64,000 nucleotides of DNA from Paraburkholderia sp. DHOC27 (GCF_003429005.1 NZ_QVQV01000001.1:1171864-1235863); one strand, 5' to 3'. Counted from the first letter of the stretch, positions 53,009 to 62,334 are shown. Numbers and translations: made by a program. Notes: generated by a model from the sequence alone, not told the origin.

Positions 53009-54592
53009 ATGCGAGGAGCGAGACGAAACGCGTGCTGTGTACTCCTGACTTTATTGCTGGCGGGTTCCAGCGCGCTGGTGCAGGCCGGTTCGATCTGCAG
53101 CGGGTTGAGCTGTCTGTTCCGCGGCCAGTTGATCGAGCAAAAGACGAGCCTGCGCCTGAGCGCAAGTGACTTCACGAAACTGCTGAACAGCAGTGCGACA
53201 GGGCAGCAATTGCTGCAGATTGCCGGCACGCCGCGCTGCAACCTGGAGATCAAAACGTTCCGCTATCTGACTATAGGGGGCGCGGGCGAACCCACCATCT
53301 CCAGTGCGGCCCTGATGATTCCCGGCGGTGGCGCGTCCTGCACGGGTCCGCGTCCGCTCATGCTGTATGCCCACGGCACGACCACTTACCGCAATTACAA
53401 CATCGCGGATATCACCCAGACGGATCCAGCCAACGCCGACGGCGCGGGCGAAGGCATCGGCGTGGCGGCGATCTACGCCGCGCAAGGCTACATCGTGGTG
53501 GCCACCAACTATGCGGGCTACGCGGGTTCGCCGTTGCCGTATCACCCCTATCTGAATGGCGACCAGCAATCCGCCGACGTGATCGACTCATGGCGCGCGG
53601 CTCGCTTCGTGATGGACCTTCCCGACCCCGGCAACAAGACGCGCGAGAACGGCAAGCTGTTCGTCACCGGGTATTCGCAAGGCGGCTATGTGGCGCTTGC
53701 TACGCATCGCGCACTGCAGGCAGCCGGCATTGCGGTCACGGCGTCCGCGCCAGGCTCGGGGCCGTACGCGTTAGGCGCGATGGCCGACGCCCTCGTGCAG
53801 GGCGAAGTGGATCTCGGTTCGACGATCTTTACGGTACTCGTGACCACCAGCTATCAGCACGCGTATGGCAACATCTATCACCAGCCGGGCGATTTTTTCG
53901 AGCCGGCTTACGCGCCTGGCATCGAGAGTCTGCTGCCGAGTGTCGTCCCCATGGACACGCTGTTCGCAGAAGGCAAACTGCCTGCGACGCAGCTCTTCAG
54001 CAGCGTGCCGCCCGCCCCGCAATTCGCTGCGCTGACGCCGCCCATCGCGCCGCCGCTCGCGCCGCCACAATTGACGCCGCTGTTCGCGTTGGGCTTCGGC
54101 ACTGCGAATCTGGTTCGTAATACTTATCGTCTCGCCATGCTTGAAGACCAGCTCGTTCATCCAGATGGCGCGTATCCGTCGCCGACCGCTGCGATGGCGC
54201 CCGCCGCCAGCCCCATGCAGCCGCTGCGCCAGGCCTTCAGGCGCAATGATCTGCGGAACTGGGTGCCGCGTGCGCCGGTGCTGCTATGCGGCGGCCACCT
54301 CGATCCGACGGTGTTCTTCTTCAACGCGGCGATCGAGCAGGCGTACTGGCAAAACGCCCACGTTGCGCCGGGTCTGACGAATATTCTCGACGTGGATTCG
54401 GCACCGGGCGTGAACGATCCGTTTGCCGCGGTGAAGACAGGCTTCGCGCAGGCCGAAGCGGCGGTCGCCGCGCAGGCCGTGCAGGCGGGCGCAACGGATA
54501 ACGGCTTTTCCGCCGTGCTGCAGGCCTACCACGGCGACATCGTCGCGCCGTTCTGCATGGTGGCGGCGCGCGGCTTCTTCAGCAACTTCTAG
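53009..54592 (+). CDS. secreted lipase-like alpha/beta hydrolase
   Basis: A 527-residue exported serine hydrolase with signal peptide (cleavage near LVQAGS). The fold elements are LMLYAHGTTT (oxyanion), GYIVVATNYAGYAGS, and the nucleophile elbow VTGYSQGGYVAL; the acidic residue is probably in CGGHLDPTVFF and the His in AYHGDIV. This resembles secreted lipases with a large lid region. A Pro-rich stretch (PPIAPPLAPPQLTP, about residues 345-360) may be a flexible linker. The stop codon overlaps the stop of the convergent gene in a CTAG. Confidence 0.88.
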   Translation: MRGARRNACCVLLTLLLAGSSALVQAGSICSGLSCLFRGQLIEQKTSLRLSASDFTKLLNSSATGQQLLQIAGTPRCNLEIKTFRYLTIGGAGEPTISSAALMIPGGGASCTGPRPLMLYAHGTTTYRNYNIADITQTDPANADGAGEGIGVAAIYAAQGYIVVATNYAGYAGSPLPYHPYLNGDQQSADVIDSWRAARFVMDLPDPGNKTRENGKLFVTGYSQGGYVALATHRALQAAGIAVTASAPGSGPYALGAMADALVQGEVDLGSTIFTVLVTTSYQHAYGNIYHQPGDFFEPAYAPGIESLLPSVVPMDTLFAEGKLPATQLFSSVPPAPQFAALTPPIAPPLAPPQLTPLFALGFGTANLVRNTYRLAMLEDQLVHPDGAYPSPTAAMAPAASPMQPLRQAFRRNDLRNWVPRAPVLLCGGHLDPTVFFFNAAIEQAYWQNAHVAPGLTNILDVDSAPGVNDPFAAVKTGFAQAEAAVAAQAVQAGATDNGFSAVLQAYHGDIVAPFCMVAARGFFSNF

Positions 54593-54957
54593 AAGGGATC
54601 CTTGCGCGCCGACCCGCTCAGCGAGCGGGTGCCGGTGCACGCTTCCAGTGCGTCGATGGCGAGCTTCGCGACCGCGAGGGTTTCCTCACAGGCGGCCGGG
54701 TCCTTGAAAATGCCGCAGCCGCCGCCCGCGTTCACTCGCGAGACCGCGCGGCGCGCGTCGTCGAGCGCCGCTGCGGGAGAGCCTTTGTCATGGATCAGGG
54801 CCGCCAGGTTGAACGTGCTGCCCGAATGGGTTTCCACGAAACCCGGACACGTGGGCTCCGCGCAAACACCCGCCGTCATGAGGGAGGCCGTCGCGCACGC
54901 CAGCGCGCGCGTGGGTGAGCTGCGAAGTCCGCGCAGCCAGTCGAGATAGGGTTTCAT
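54589..54957 (-). CDS. hypothetical exported protein (122 aa)
   Basis: Starts MKPYLDWLRGLR with a hydrophobic stretch (ALACATASLMTAGVCA) that can act as a signal peptide; the mature part has four Cys (TCPGF, GGCGIF, AACEE, EACTG). No family is recognised. ATG 54957 follows AGGA at eight bases. It ends tail to tail with the lipase gene. Confidence 0.65.
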   Translation of the reverse strand: MKPYLDWLRGLRSSPTRALACATASLMTAGVCAEPTCPGFVETHSGSTFNLAALIHDKGSPAAALDDARRAVSRVNAGGGCGIFKDPAACEETLAVAKLAIDALEACTGTRSLSGSARKDPF

Positions 54958-55297
54958 CCGCGTTGTCCTGTTCCGGAGTTGCAATCAGGGGCGGCCGCCT
55001 GGTGACAGCTCTGCAAAAGCCTTTTGAAAGAAAACTAACACAGCGGATTTTTGACGCAAAGTGCCTTTGCGCGCACGTGCGTCACAAGCGGCGAGTTGTC
55101 GGGAGTTGCCGTCAGCTTGGCGTGAACGTGCTAATGGCGAGCAGTGCCCGCACGTCATGGAGTGGATTCGTCGCGAGCACGCTTTTGCAGCAAACCGCGC
55201 CGCCACCTGTTTCAAATCACACGTCTGGTTACACACAAACACACCGGTAATGTGCGCGCCAAATATAGTGCACTCACTACTGACAAGTGAGGCAATC
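54958..55297. other. gap of about 340 bases before the 34-aa lipoprotein
   Basis: No gene seen. It contains a perfect CGCAAAG-TGC-CTTTGCG hairpin (55055-55071) of unknown role and a -10-like TATAGT at 55264-55269, about 30 bases before the small lipoprotein gene. Confidence 0.45.
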
Positions 55298-55402
55298 ATG
55301 AAACGAATTCTCGCGCTGACGCTGATGGCTGTGTGCCTGGGTACCGCCTTGAGCGGATGCATCGTCGTACCGGAAGGCGGGGGCTACTACCACCGTTACT
55401 AA
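55298..55402 (+). CDS. 34-residue lipoprotein
   Basis: A complete tiny gene: ATG with GAGG six bases upstream, a signal peptide with lipobox LSGC (cysteine at residue 21), and a mature lipopeptide of only 14 residues (CIVVPEGGGYYHRY). Very short lipoproteins with Val-Val-Pro and His/Tyr endings are frequent in Burkholderiales and related groups, without known role. It has its own -10-like box and is followed by a strong hairpin, so it appears to be a stand-alone unit. Confidence 0.75.
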   Translation: MKRILALTLMAVCLGTALSGCIVVPEGGGYYHRY

Positions 55403-55429
55403 GACGCTGAATCAACCAAAGGCTGAGCG

Positions 55430-55466
55430 CATCGCACTGGAATGGCTGCCCCGTTCCAGTGCGATG
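55430..55466 (+). terminator. terminator-like hairpin after the small lipoprotein
   Basis: A perfect 13-bp stem (55430-55442 with 55454-55466), 11-base loop, weak pyrimidine-rich tail. It separates the lipoprotein gene from purU. Confidence 0.6.
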
Positions 55467-55541
55467 TCGCAATCCTTCTAGCTGAAACCTTTTGGGCGCG
55501 ATGAAATGATGCTTCGCCATCACCCTTCATCGAGGAACGAC

Positions 55542-56429
55542 ATGTCCGAGCCCGTTGCATTAGACGCGAGGCGGCCCACGCGATTCGCCTTGACCGTCAG
55601 TTGTCCGAGCGCGCGCGGACAGGTGGCAGCGCTAGTGCGTTTTCTCGACGAACGCGGTTGCTATATCGACGAGTTCGATGTGTTCGACGACGACACCACG
55701 GCGCGTTTTTTCGTGCGCTGCATCTTTCACGCGGAAGCGCCCCAGCAACTGAATGTCGCATTTCTACGCGATGAGTTCACGGCAATTGCCGCGCGCTTCG
55801 AAATGGAGTGGGCGATTCACGATACGGCGATGAAGCCGAAGGTTTTGCTGATGGTGTCGAAACTCGATCACTGTCTGGCCGATCTGCTGTTTCGCTGGCG
55901 CATGAACGAACTGCAGATGGATATCGTAGGGGTGGCGTCGAATCATCCCGACCTCGAACCGCTTGCTGCTGCCAACAGTATCCCGTTCCACCACTTGCCG
56001 CTTACCGCCGATACCAAACCGCAGCAGGAAGCCCGAATTCTCGCACTGGTCGAGCAGACCGGCGCCGAACTCGTGGTGCTCGCGCGTTACATGCAGGTGC
56101 TCTCCGCCGGATTGAGCGAGCGCCTCGCCGGTCGCGCCATCAACATTCACCACTCGTTCCTGCCGGGCTTCAAGGGCGCGAAGCCTTATCACCAGGCGCA
56201 CGCGCGCGGCGTCAAACTGATTGGCGCCACCGCGCACTTCGTCACCGACGACCTGGACGAAGGGCCGATCATCGAGCAGGTAGTGGAGCGTGTGAATCAC
56301 GCCAGCAGCCCCGAAAAGCTGCTGGCCACGGGGCGCGATGTGGAATGCCTCGCGCTCGCGCGGGCCGTGAAGTTTTTTATCGAGCGGCGCGTGTTTATCA
56401 ACGGCAACCGTACTGTCGTGCTGCAGTGA
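55542..56429 (+). CDS. purU: formyltetrahydrofolate deformylase PurU
   Basis: A 295-residue enzyme that hydrolyses 10-formyl-tetrahydrofolate to formate and tetrahydrofolate, balancing one-carbon pools. Residues about 10-90 form the ACT domain (ALTVSCPSARGQVAALVRFL); the formyltransferase-like catalytic domain has NIHHSFLPGFKGAKPYHQA, with the catalytic His, and ATAHFVTDDLDEGPII, with the catalytic Asp. ATG 55542 follows GAGGAA; the ATG at 55506 is ignored. Confidence 0.95.
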   Translation: MSEPVALDARRPTRFALTVSCPSARGQVAALVRFLDERGCYIDEFDVFDDDTTARFFVRCIFHAEAPQQLNVAFLRDEFTAIAARFEMEWAIHDTAMKPKVLLMVSKLDHCLADLLFRWRMNELQMDIVGVASNHPDLEPLAAANSIPFHHLPLTADTKPQQEARILALVEQTGAELVVLARYMQVLSAGLSERLAGRAINIHHSFLPGFKGAKPYHQAHARGVKLIGATAHFVTDDLDEGPIIEQVVERVNHASSPEKLLATGRDVECLALARAVKFFIERRVFINGNRTVVLQ

Positions 56430-56613
56430 TTGGCGGTAAATCATGCGCTACGTGTGCATCACGTAAGGAGGATGTAACGCAGCCTCGGAGGAGTCATTGA
56501 ACGATTGAGCGCTTTGCCGATCACATCATGTGAGGCATGCATGCCGCGCGTTTGGGAGGGCGGCACGCGCGAAGAATCGCCGAATCATCAATGACCCGTA
56601 AGAGGACGTGTGG

Positions 56614-57159
56614 ATGTCGTTTTCCTTAAAGCAAATCAAATACGATGCCGTGGTCGCGTGGCTCGCCGCGTCGCTCATGCTTGGGGCAGCCGGGGCGTGT
56701 TTCGGGCAGACCGAAGATGCGGCTGCGTCCGCCAGCAGTGAAGCCGCTTCCGTGCCTCTGGTCTCGGACGTGAATGCGCAGCCGTCGTGTTCGTCGGTCG
56801 TGCTCAGTTGCAATGTGGCATCGCGCACCATCGCGCCTGAACACGAACTGCTCGATGCCGCCACGGCGCGCGATCAGGCGCAACGCGCACAAGCTCATTC
56901 GGATCAGGATGCGGCCGAACAGGCATTACGGCAACGCATCGCGTTCGAGCGCGAACATCCGGATGCCATCTTCGTCTATGGCAGCAAATCCACGCCAAAA
57001 GAAAGCGTAGCCGATGTCTTTAACCGCTCATTCGGCGTTGCGTCTACGGACATGACCACGTCGAGCTTCGATTCCGTGGGACGCCGAACCGAATGCGTGA
57101 ACGCCTGTCGCGGCCCGTTTTGCTGTATCACAACGCGAGCGGCAACGGACAGCCACTAG
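56614..57159 (+). CDS. hypothetical exported protein
   Basis: A 181-residue protein with a hydrophobic N-terminal signal (VVAWLAASLMLGAAGACFGQ) and a mature region rich in Ala, Ser, Glu and Gln, including a probable coiled coil around residues 85-120 and a Cys-rich tail (ECVNACRGPFCCI). No family is recognised. It is followed by the convergent VOC gene. Confidence 0.65.
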   Translation: MSFSLKQIKYDAVVAWLAASLMLGAAGACFGQTEDAAASASSEAASVPLVSDVNAQPSCSSVVLSCNVASRTIAPEHELLDAATARDQAQRAQAHSDQDAAEQALRQRIAFEREHPDAIFVYGSKSTPKESVADVFNRSFGVASTDMTTSSFDSVGRRTECVNACRGPFCCITTRAATDSH

Positions 57160-57187
57160 TCCGCGTGCTGGAGAAATGGGCCCAACG

Positions 57188-57562
57188 TCATACCTCGGGC
57201 TGATGGCAAACCACTTCGATATTGTGTCCGTCTGGACCGATGACAAAAGCGGCATAGTAGTTCGCGTGATAGTGCGGGCGCAAACCCGGCGCACCGTTGT
57301 CTTTGCCGCCCGCCTCGAGCGCCGCTTGATGGAACGCGTCGACCTGCTCGCGACGGTCGGCCTTGAATGCCAGATGAAGATGCGCTGGCTTCTCGGTGGT
57401 CTGGTACAGGCATAGCGACACCTCATCGTTGGCGCTCAGTTCAACGCCATACGCAGGCACGCCCTCCGAGACAACGACTACGCCAAGCGGGCCGAGTGCC
57501 TTGAGGAAGAAAGCCTTACTCGCCGCATAATCGCTGACACCGAATTTCACGTGATCAAACAT
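57188..57562 (-). CDS. VOC-family (glyoxalase/bleomycin resistance-like) protein
   Basis: A 124-residue protein of the vicinal oxygen chelate fold, starting MFDHVKFGVSDYAASKAFF, with a metal-binding His at the start, AHLHLAFKA in the middle and the terminal YYAAFVIGPDGHNIEVV, a standard VOC ending with Glu. GGGAG precedes the ATG at 57562. The substrate is unknown. Confidence 0.88.
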   Translation of the reverse strand: MFDHVKFGVSDYAASKAFFLKALGPLGVVVVSEGVPAYGVELSANDEVSLCLYQTTEKPAHLHLAFKADRREQVDAFHQAALEAGGKDNGAPGLRPHYHANYYAAFVIGPDGHNIEVVCHQPEV

Positions 57563-57871
57563 GCGTTCTCCCGAAGTGTGGAGGCGTAACCTGACCCAAC
57601 GACGCCCCGATGTTGCCACACGCCGCCACGCGTGACCACGGCTAGCAGTGAGGGCGTCACAGCCTTCTACACATCCAGATGGTGGGACGGCACCGCTTCA
57701 TTACTTCCATAATATTTCCCGCAGTTACGTTCCATGACGGCCGTGCCGGACAAAGGCTGCTCACATCGCCTTTCCCGTTACAGCGAAACATAGACCAACA
57801 ATCGTTCCATTGTCGCGCCCAATCTCCCCATGCTGTAATCCGCCGCTAAAAGAGGCCTAAGGGGTGAAGCG
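57563..57871. other. gap of about 310 bases before the phosphotransferase gene
   Basis: Divergent promoter region. No gene, repeat or clear promoter boxes found; the AAGGGG ribosome-binding site of the next gene is at its right end. Confidence 0.4.
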
Positions 57872-58831
57872 ATGGCGGTGCAGCGCGGCAACGACGACGC
57901 CGAAGCGGTCGCGCAATGCATGTTCAGCCTGCTTGGGGAACGGCCGCTGCGGCTCGAACGTCAACTGTTCACTCATAGCGGCAATGCGGTGTACCGCGCG
58001 CAGATGGGTGACGGTCGCTCGCTCGCGGTGCGCGTCAGCCTGGATGCCCACACGTTCCTGCATACGCGTGCGAATCTCGCCGCATTGCGTGGTCTCGGCC
58101 TGCCGGTGCAGACCGTGCTCGCGCAGGGCACGCTGCGCGAGCATGGCGATGTTGTCGTGCTCGACTGGCTGCCAGGGCGCGATCTCTTCTACGTGCTTGG
58201 CTCGCTCTCGGCCAGAGAGGCGCAACGGCTTGCGGAAATCATGGTGACGTTCCAGTGTCGGGTGGCGCGACGCCTGCCGCCTGTCGTGAATGGCGGCTTC
58301 GGTTGGGCGGCAATCGGTGCGCCGGCACCTCACGCGCGCTGGACCGAAATCTTTGGCGACCCGGCGCCAGCCGCCTTTCACATCGCGACGCTTGCACGCA
58401 TGGATGCCACGCCGCTGGAGCGATATCGCGCGCGACTCGGCCTCGTGCGTGCGTCGCTCGAAGACTATTTCGACACGCTGCTGCCGGTCTGCTTTCTCGA
58501 CGACCTGACCATCAAGAACGTGCTGGTGGACGGCGGAGAACTGAGCGGCCTGATCGACTTCGATACCGTCTGCTATGGCGATCCACTGCTCGTCCTCGGT
58601 TCGACACTCGCGCACCTCGGCACGGAAGTAGGCGCGCGTGGCAGCGCCTATGCCACAGCGCTTCTGCAGTGTTGGGCGCCGCAAGGGGAGCGCCGGCGCG
58701 CGACCGGTTTCTACGCATGCCTGTGGGTCACCGGCTTTCTCTCGCTGGCCATCGAACAGGGCAATGCTGCGCGCGTGCGTCTGCTCACGCCGGTTCTCGA
58801 CGACCTGCTGGATATGGCGGAGCGCGCGTAA
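57872..58831 (+). CDS. phosphotransferase (APH) family protein
   Basis: A 319-residue kinase-fold protein of the aminoglycoside phosphotransferase/choline kinase type. The N-lobe has AVRVSLD and VVVLDWLPGRDL (hinge); the catalytic loop is FLDDLTIKNVLVDGG and the metal motif LIDFDTVCYGDP. The usual HGDxxxxN reads LDDLTIKN, keeping the catalytic Asp and Asn but not the His. Family members often phosphorylate small molecules or sugars; antibiotic resistance should not be assumed. AAGGGG precedes the ATG by eight bases. Confidence 0.85.
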   Translation: MAVQRGNDDAEAVAQCMFSLLGERPLRLERQLFTHSGNAVYRAQMGDGRSLAVRVSLDAHTFLHTRANLAALRGLGLPVQTVLAQGTLREHGDVVVLDWLPGRDLFYVLGSLSAREAQRLAEIMVTFQCRVARRLPPVVNGGFGWAAIGAPAPHARWTEIFGDPAPAAFHIATLARMDATPLERYRARLGLVRASLEDYFDTLLPVCFLDDLTIKNVLVDGGELSGLIDFDTVCYGDPLLVLGSTLAHLGTEVGARGSAYATALLQCWAPQGERRRATGFYACLWVTGFLSLAIEQGNAARVRLLTPVLDDLLDMAERA

Positions 58832-58862
58832 GCTTAAACCGTGACGCTGCGGTGGCGTTGGT

Positions 58863-59258
58863 TCACAACGCGCAGTTGATCATCCACTGCACGCCAAACT
58901 GATCGGTTAGCTTACCGAAATAACTGCCCCAGGGCTGAATGGCCAGCGACGTAGTAACCGTTGCGCCCTGACTAAGCCGCGTGAATAACTGCTCGGTCTG
59001 CTCGCGGCTGTCGGTCATCACGATGTGTGCGGACCCGCGCATGGGTTCGGCGTCGTCGTTATCCGAGGCGAAAAACAGCACGCCGGGCCCTTCGAATCGG
59101 GAGTGCATGATCTTGCCGCGCATGGCTTCATTCCCGAGCGGCGCGTCGAGTTCGCCATAGCGCAGCACTTCAACCACTTTTCCCAAGCCACACTGGGTGT
59201 AGAACGCAAGCGCCTGCTCGCAGGTCGTGGTGAAAAACAGATAGTTCGATAGCTGCAT
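58863..59258 (-). CDS. PhnB-like VOC-family protein
   Basis: A 131-residue VOC protein of the PhnB/DUF899-like subgroup: YLFFTTTCEQALAFYTQCGLG at the start, MHSRFEGPGVLFFASD in the middle, and WGSYFGKLTDQFGVQWMINC, the characteristic PhnB ending. These proteins lie outside real phosphonate operons in most genomes, and the role is unknown. ATG 59258 is chosen; the frame extends upstream without homology. Confidence 0.88.
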   Translation of the reverse strand: MQLSNYLFFTTTCEQALAFYTQCGLGKVVEVLRYGELDAPLGNEAMRGKIMHSRFEGPGVLFFASDNDDAEPMRGSAHIVMTDSREQTEQLFTRLSQGATVTTSLAIQPWGSYFGKLTDQFGVQWMINCAL

Positions 59259-59414
59259 GATCGCGACACCTTGAGTGAGGGAACGAGCCGAAACCGAATG
59301 ATGCCGCGATGGTTTCACACCGATCGCGGTGTCGTCAACATTACCTCGAACCGTTCGTCTAAACGGTAAGGAAAATGTTGCGGTAGCATCAGCGAACTCA
59401 AATGGGGGAAGACG

Positions 59415-60788
59415 GTGTTTCGGGGCATCAAAACTCGCACAAATGCGCTCGGCGTCCCACTTGCTCATCTGCTCGTCAGCGATCTGCTGAGGATCCTGGC
59501 TGAGATGGTCGGCTACATCACGCTACCGTGGTGGATCGTGCATCGCGGCGGCGCCCATGATCTCGCGCTGTACAGCATCGGCATGGCCGTTACGACGATT
59601 GTCGCCATGCCGCTGCTTTCGCCATTGGGGGATCGCTACGCGAAGCGGCCACAGATCGTGTGGGGTTTGTGCGCTTCGATGATCGTTGCCTTTGCGCTCG
59701 CGACGCTCGCTTCGCTGTCCGACTACCGGTTCGGGCTGATTACCTGCATTGGCGTGATCACCGTGGTCGCGAAAGCTTTCATCAACCCTGCCAGCGCCAC
59801 CATCTCGGCCGAACTCGTGCCTGCGAATCGTCTGGCGCAAGCCCTCCGGCTTCGTAAATCGACCCAGGCAGCGGGCCGCGCACTCGGCCCCGCACTGGCC
59901 GGCGCAACCCTGGCGCTAGGCGGCATCGCCGCCACGTTCTGGGTGAATGGCGTGCTGCTCGGCGTAGCCGCCTTCGTCACCGCGCGGCTTCCAGACGGCT
60001 TTCAGCATGAAGATCAGCGTCGCGAATCGCATGACGGATTGGCGCGCTGGTGGGCCGATCTGCGCGCCGGGCTTCACGCCAAGTGGATCGTGCCGCTGGA
60101 GCGCGGCTGGACGCTGGTGAATTTCCTCGTGTGGATATTTCAGGGGCCGGCCGTCGGCATGCTGATTCCGCTCAAGGTGCAGTCGCTCGGGCTGTCGGGT
60201 GTCTGGCTGGGCGGTTGCGAAGCGGCCCTGTCGATCGGGTTGCTGCTCGGCAGCTTTCGCGGTTCCGACGCGCTGGTCAGCCGCTTCGGCCGCTTCAACG
60301 TGCGGGTCGGCGCGGCGATGTGCGAGGGGCTCGCTCTGGCCGCGTCGGGCTGGGTTCACGCACCCGTCGCGCTGGTTTTGGCGCTGATGTGCGTGGGATT
60401 CGCCAACGCTTCGATGGGCCTCGTCGGGGCGACGCATCGCTCACTGGCGATCCCGCAGAATTTCCGCGTGCGCATTCTCGCGGCCAGCATGATGACCACG
60501 CAGATCGCCAGCATTCTCGGGCCGATGCTGGCAGGCGTGGCGCTCACGCACTGGGCGGTTGACAAGGTCTACGCCTGCTTCGGTCTCGCCACCTGTCTAC
60601 TGGCTTTCGGCTTCGTGTTGATCCCGCGCTCGCGCGAATTCTTTTCGTTGAATCACGAACAGGTGAAAGACTGGTTTCGGCACGAATACCCCGACGCTTT
60701 CACTGCGCCTGCAACGACACCCAACCCCGCACCCATCACAACGCCCAACCCATCAGTCGTCACGGCCGAGACCGGACAAACCCGTTAG
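59415..60788 (+). CDS. MFS transporter
   Basis: A 457-residue major facilitator with about 12 helices. The loop 2-3 motif is DRYAKRPQIVWG, a variant of GDRxGRR. The protein resembles enterobactin exporter EntS/Bcr-type drug exporters in layout. The soluble C-terminal tail has Pro/Thr repeats (TTPNPAPITTPNP). It starts with GTG at 59415 behind GGGGGAAG. Substrate unknown. Confidence 0.9.
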   Translation: MFRGIKTRTNALGVPLAHLLVSDLLRILAEMVGYITLPWWIVHRGGAHDLALYSIGMAVTTIVAMPLLSPLGDRYAKRPQIVWGLCASMIVAFALATLASLSDYRFGLITCIGVITVVAKAFINPASATISAELVPANRLAQALRLRKSTQAAGRALGPALAGATLALGGIAATFWVNGVLLGVAAFVTARLPDGFQHEDQRRESHDGLARWWADLRAGLHAKWIVPLERGWTLVNFLVWIFQGPAVGMLIPLKVQSLGLSGVWLGGCEAALSIGLLLGSFRGSDALVSRFGRFNVRVGAAMCEGLALAASGWVHAPVALVLALMCVGFANASMGLVGATHRSLAIPQNFRVRILAASMMTTQIASILGPMLAGVALTHWAVDKVYACFGLATCLLAFGFVLIPRSREFFSLNHEQVKDWFRHEYPDAFTAPATTPNPAPITTPNPSVVTAETGQTR

Positions 60789-61116
60789 ACGGCCCACAAT
60801 TTTTTTCGCTACCTTGCATAAAATAGTAGAGGCTGATAATGTCTCAGCCCTATGAAAAGGGCGATATAGCCCGATGCCATTACCGTGCATAACACAGTTC
60901 CGTGCTATGTATGGATCATGCGCACGGCATACGCGAAAGCGCAGACACGCCCCGTAATGTGCGCGTAAGCGCAGTTGAAAGCAGATGAGGCGCAGCGACC
61001 ACTGCGCCTATGAACAGGCGGTAGGCGAAGCAACAAAGCAGCGAACGGATCGAGGCGCAATCGCGCTGCATCAGGCCGTTCTTCATTCAGGCAGAAGTGA
61101 ATAACAAGCAGAGAAC
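60789..61116 (+). promoter_or_regulatory. leader region of the RND efflux operon
   Basis: About 330 bases without a gene. It has a GATAAT box (60835-60840) inside a GGCTGA-N7-TCAGCC inverted repeat (60831-60849) that could be an operator, and a perfect 8-bp hairpin AGGCGCAG/CTGCGCCT (60988-61009). The -35 is weak (TTGCAT near 60814). If transcription starts near 60845, the untranslated leader is about 270 bases long. Confidence 0.45.
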
Positions 61117-62334
61117 ATGGCACTTTCCCAGTGGGTGAATACAAACAGGCGTGCTGCGGGGCGCGGAGACTTCCGACTCGGCACCATGCTTTTGCTGTTG
61201 ATGCTCGTTGCCGGATGCACGCGTCACCAGGCCGGTGATGCAGGTGACGGCAGCGCGCCGACCGAAATTGGCGTACAGGTGATGGCGCCGCAAAAAATCG
61301 TCGAGCGCACCGAACTCTCGGGACGTCTCTCGGCGTTCGACGTCGCCGACGTGCGGCCGCAGATTTCCGGCATCGTGCAGAAGCGTTTGTTCGTCGAAGG
61401 TGCGGACGTGGCGGCGGGCCAGCCGCTTTACCAGATCGACGCGGCGCCGTATCAGGCCGCTTACGATCAGGCGCGCGGCGTGCTCGCCAAGGCCGAGGCC
61501 ACGCTGTCCGATGCCAAAGCCAAGTCGGGCCGTTACGCAGAGCTGGTCAACATCAAGGCGGTCAGCAAGCAGGACTATGACGACGCCGTCGCGGCCGTGC
61601 ACGAAGACGAGGCCGACGTGCTGACCGACCGCGCGTTGCTCGAAACCGCACGCATCAACCTGGGCTATACGCGTATCACGAGCCCCATCGCGGGCCGCAT
61701 TGGTGTATCCAGTGTCACGGCGGGGGCGCTCGTCACCGCGGATCAGACCACGGCGCTCTCTACCGTGCAAACCATTGATCGCATGTATCTCGACGTCACC
61801 CGGCCCAGTGTGGACTGGTTAAGACTCCGAAGGGAATACAACGCGGGGCATCTGAAGCATGTCGGCAATCAGGGCGCCTCGGTGCATCTCGTGATGGAAG
61901 ATGGCTCCGATTACGCGCAACCCGGCACGCTGGCCTTCTCGGACATCACCGTCGATCAGACCACCGGCTCGGTCACGTTACGCGTGGTGGTGCCCAATCC
62001 CGAGCATGAGTTGTTGCCGGGCATGTTCGTGCGCGCTGAACTCGACGAGGGCGTGGATGACGAAGCCATGCTGGTGCCGCAACTGGCCGTGACGCGCACA
62101 CCGGATGGGCAGGCCACCGTGTGGCTGGCGGGTGCCGACAACAAGGCGCACTCGGCCACCGTGAAAGCAGAAACCGCGTTCGGCGACCGCTGGATCATCT
62201 CGCAGGGTTTGAAGACCGGCGACCGCGTCGTGATCAGCGGCGCGAGCCAGTTGCAGGAGGGCGCGGCGGTGAAGGTGACCGACACGCACACGTCCAGCGC
62301 TTCCGCGGCCAGCAGTGCGGCCGTGCACGGATAA
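61117..62334 (+). CDS. RND efflux transporter periplasmic adaptor subunit (lipoprotein)
   Basis: A 405-residue AcrA/MexA-type membrane fusion protein. The N-terminus has a lipobox (LMLVAGC) preceded by a basic segment, so it is anchored to the inner membrane and extends to the outer-membrane channel. The lipoyl/barrel-sandwich parts are visible as ADVRPQISGIVQKRLFVEGA and NLGYTRITSPIAGRIG, around a helical hairpin (residues about 100-170), followed by the beta-barrel and membrane-proximal domain (LPGMFVRAEL). It is 11 bases ahead of the pump gene. Confidence 0.95.
   Translation: MALSQWVNTNRRAAGRGDFRLGTMLLLLMLVAGCTRHQAGDAGDGSAPTEIGVQVMAPQKIVERTELSGRLSAFDVADVRPQISGIVQKRLFVEGADVAAGQPLYQIDAAPYQAAYDQARGVLAKAEATLSDAKAKSGRYAELVNIKAVSKQDYDDAVAAVHEDEADVLTDRALLETARINLGYTRITSPIAGRIGVSSVTAGALVTADQTTALSTVQTIDRMYLDVTRPSVDWLRLRREYNAGHLKHVGNQGASVHLVMEDGSDYAQPGTLAFSDITVDQTTGSVTLRVVVPNPEHELLPGMFVRAELDEGVDDEAMLVPQLAVTRTPDGQATVWLAGADNKAHSATVKAETAFGDRWIISQGLKTGDRVVISGASQLQEGAAVKVTDTHTSSASAASSAAVHG

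Noticed and set aside
57872..58831. Aminoglycoside resistance gene
   Set aside because: Only the general APH fold is visible and the catalytic-loop His is missing; resistance cannot be claimed.
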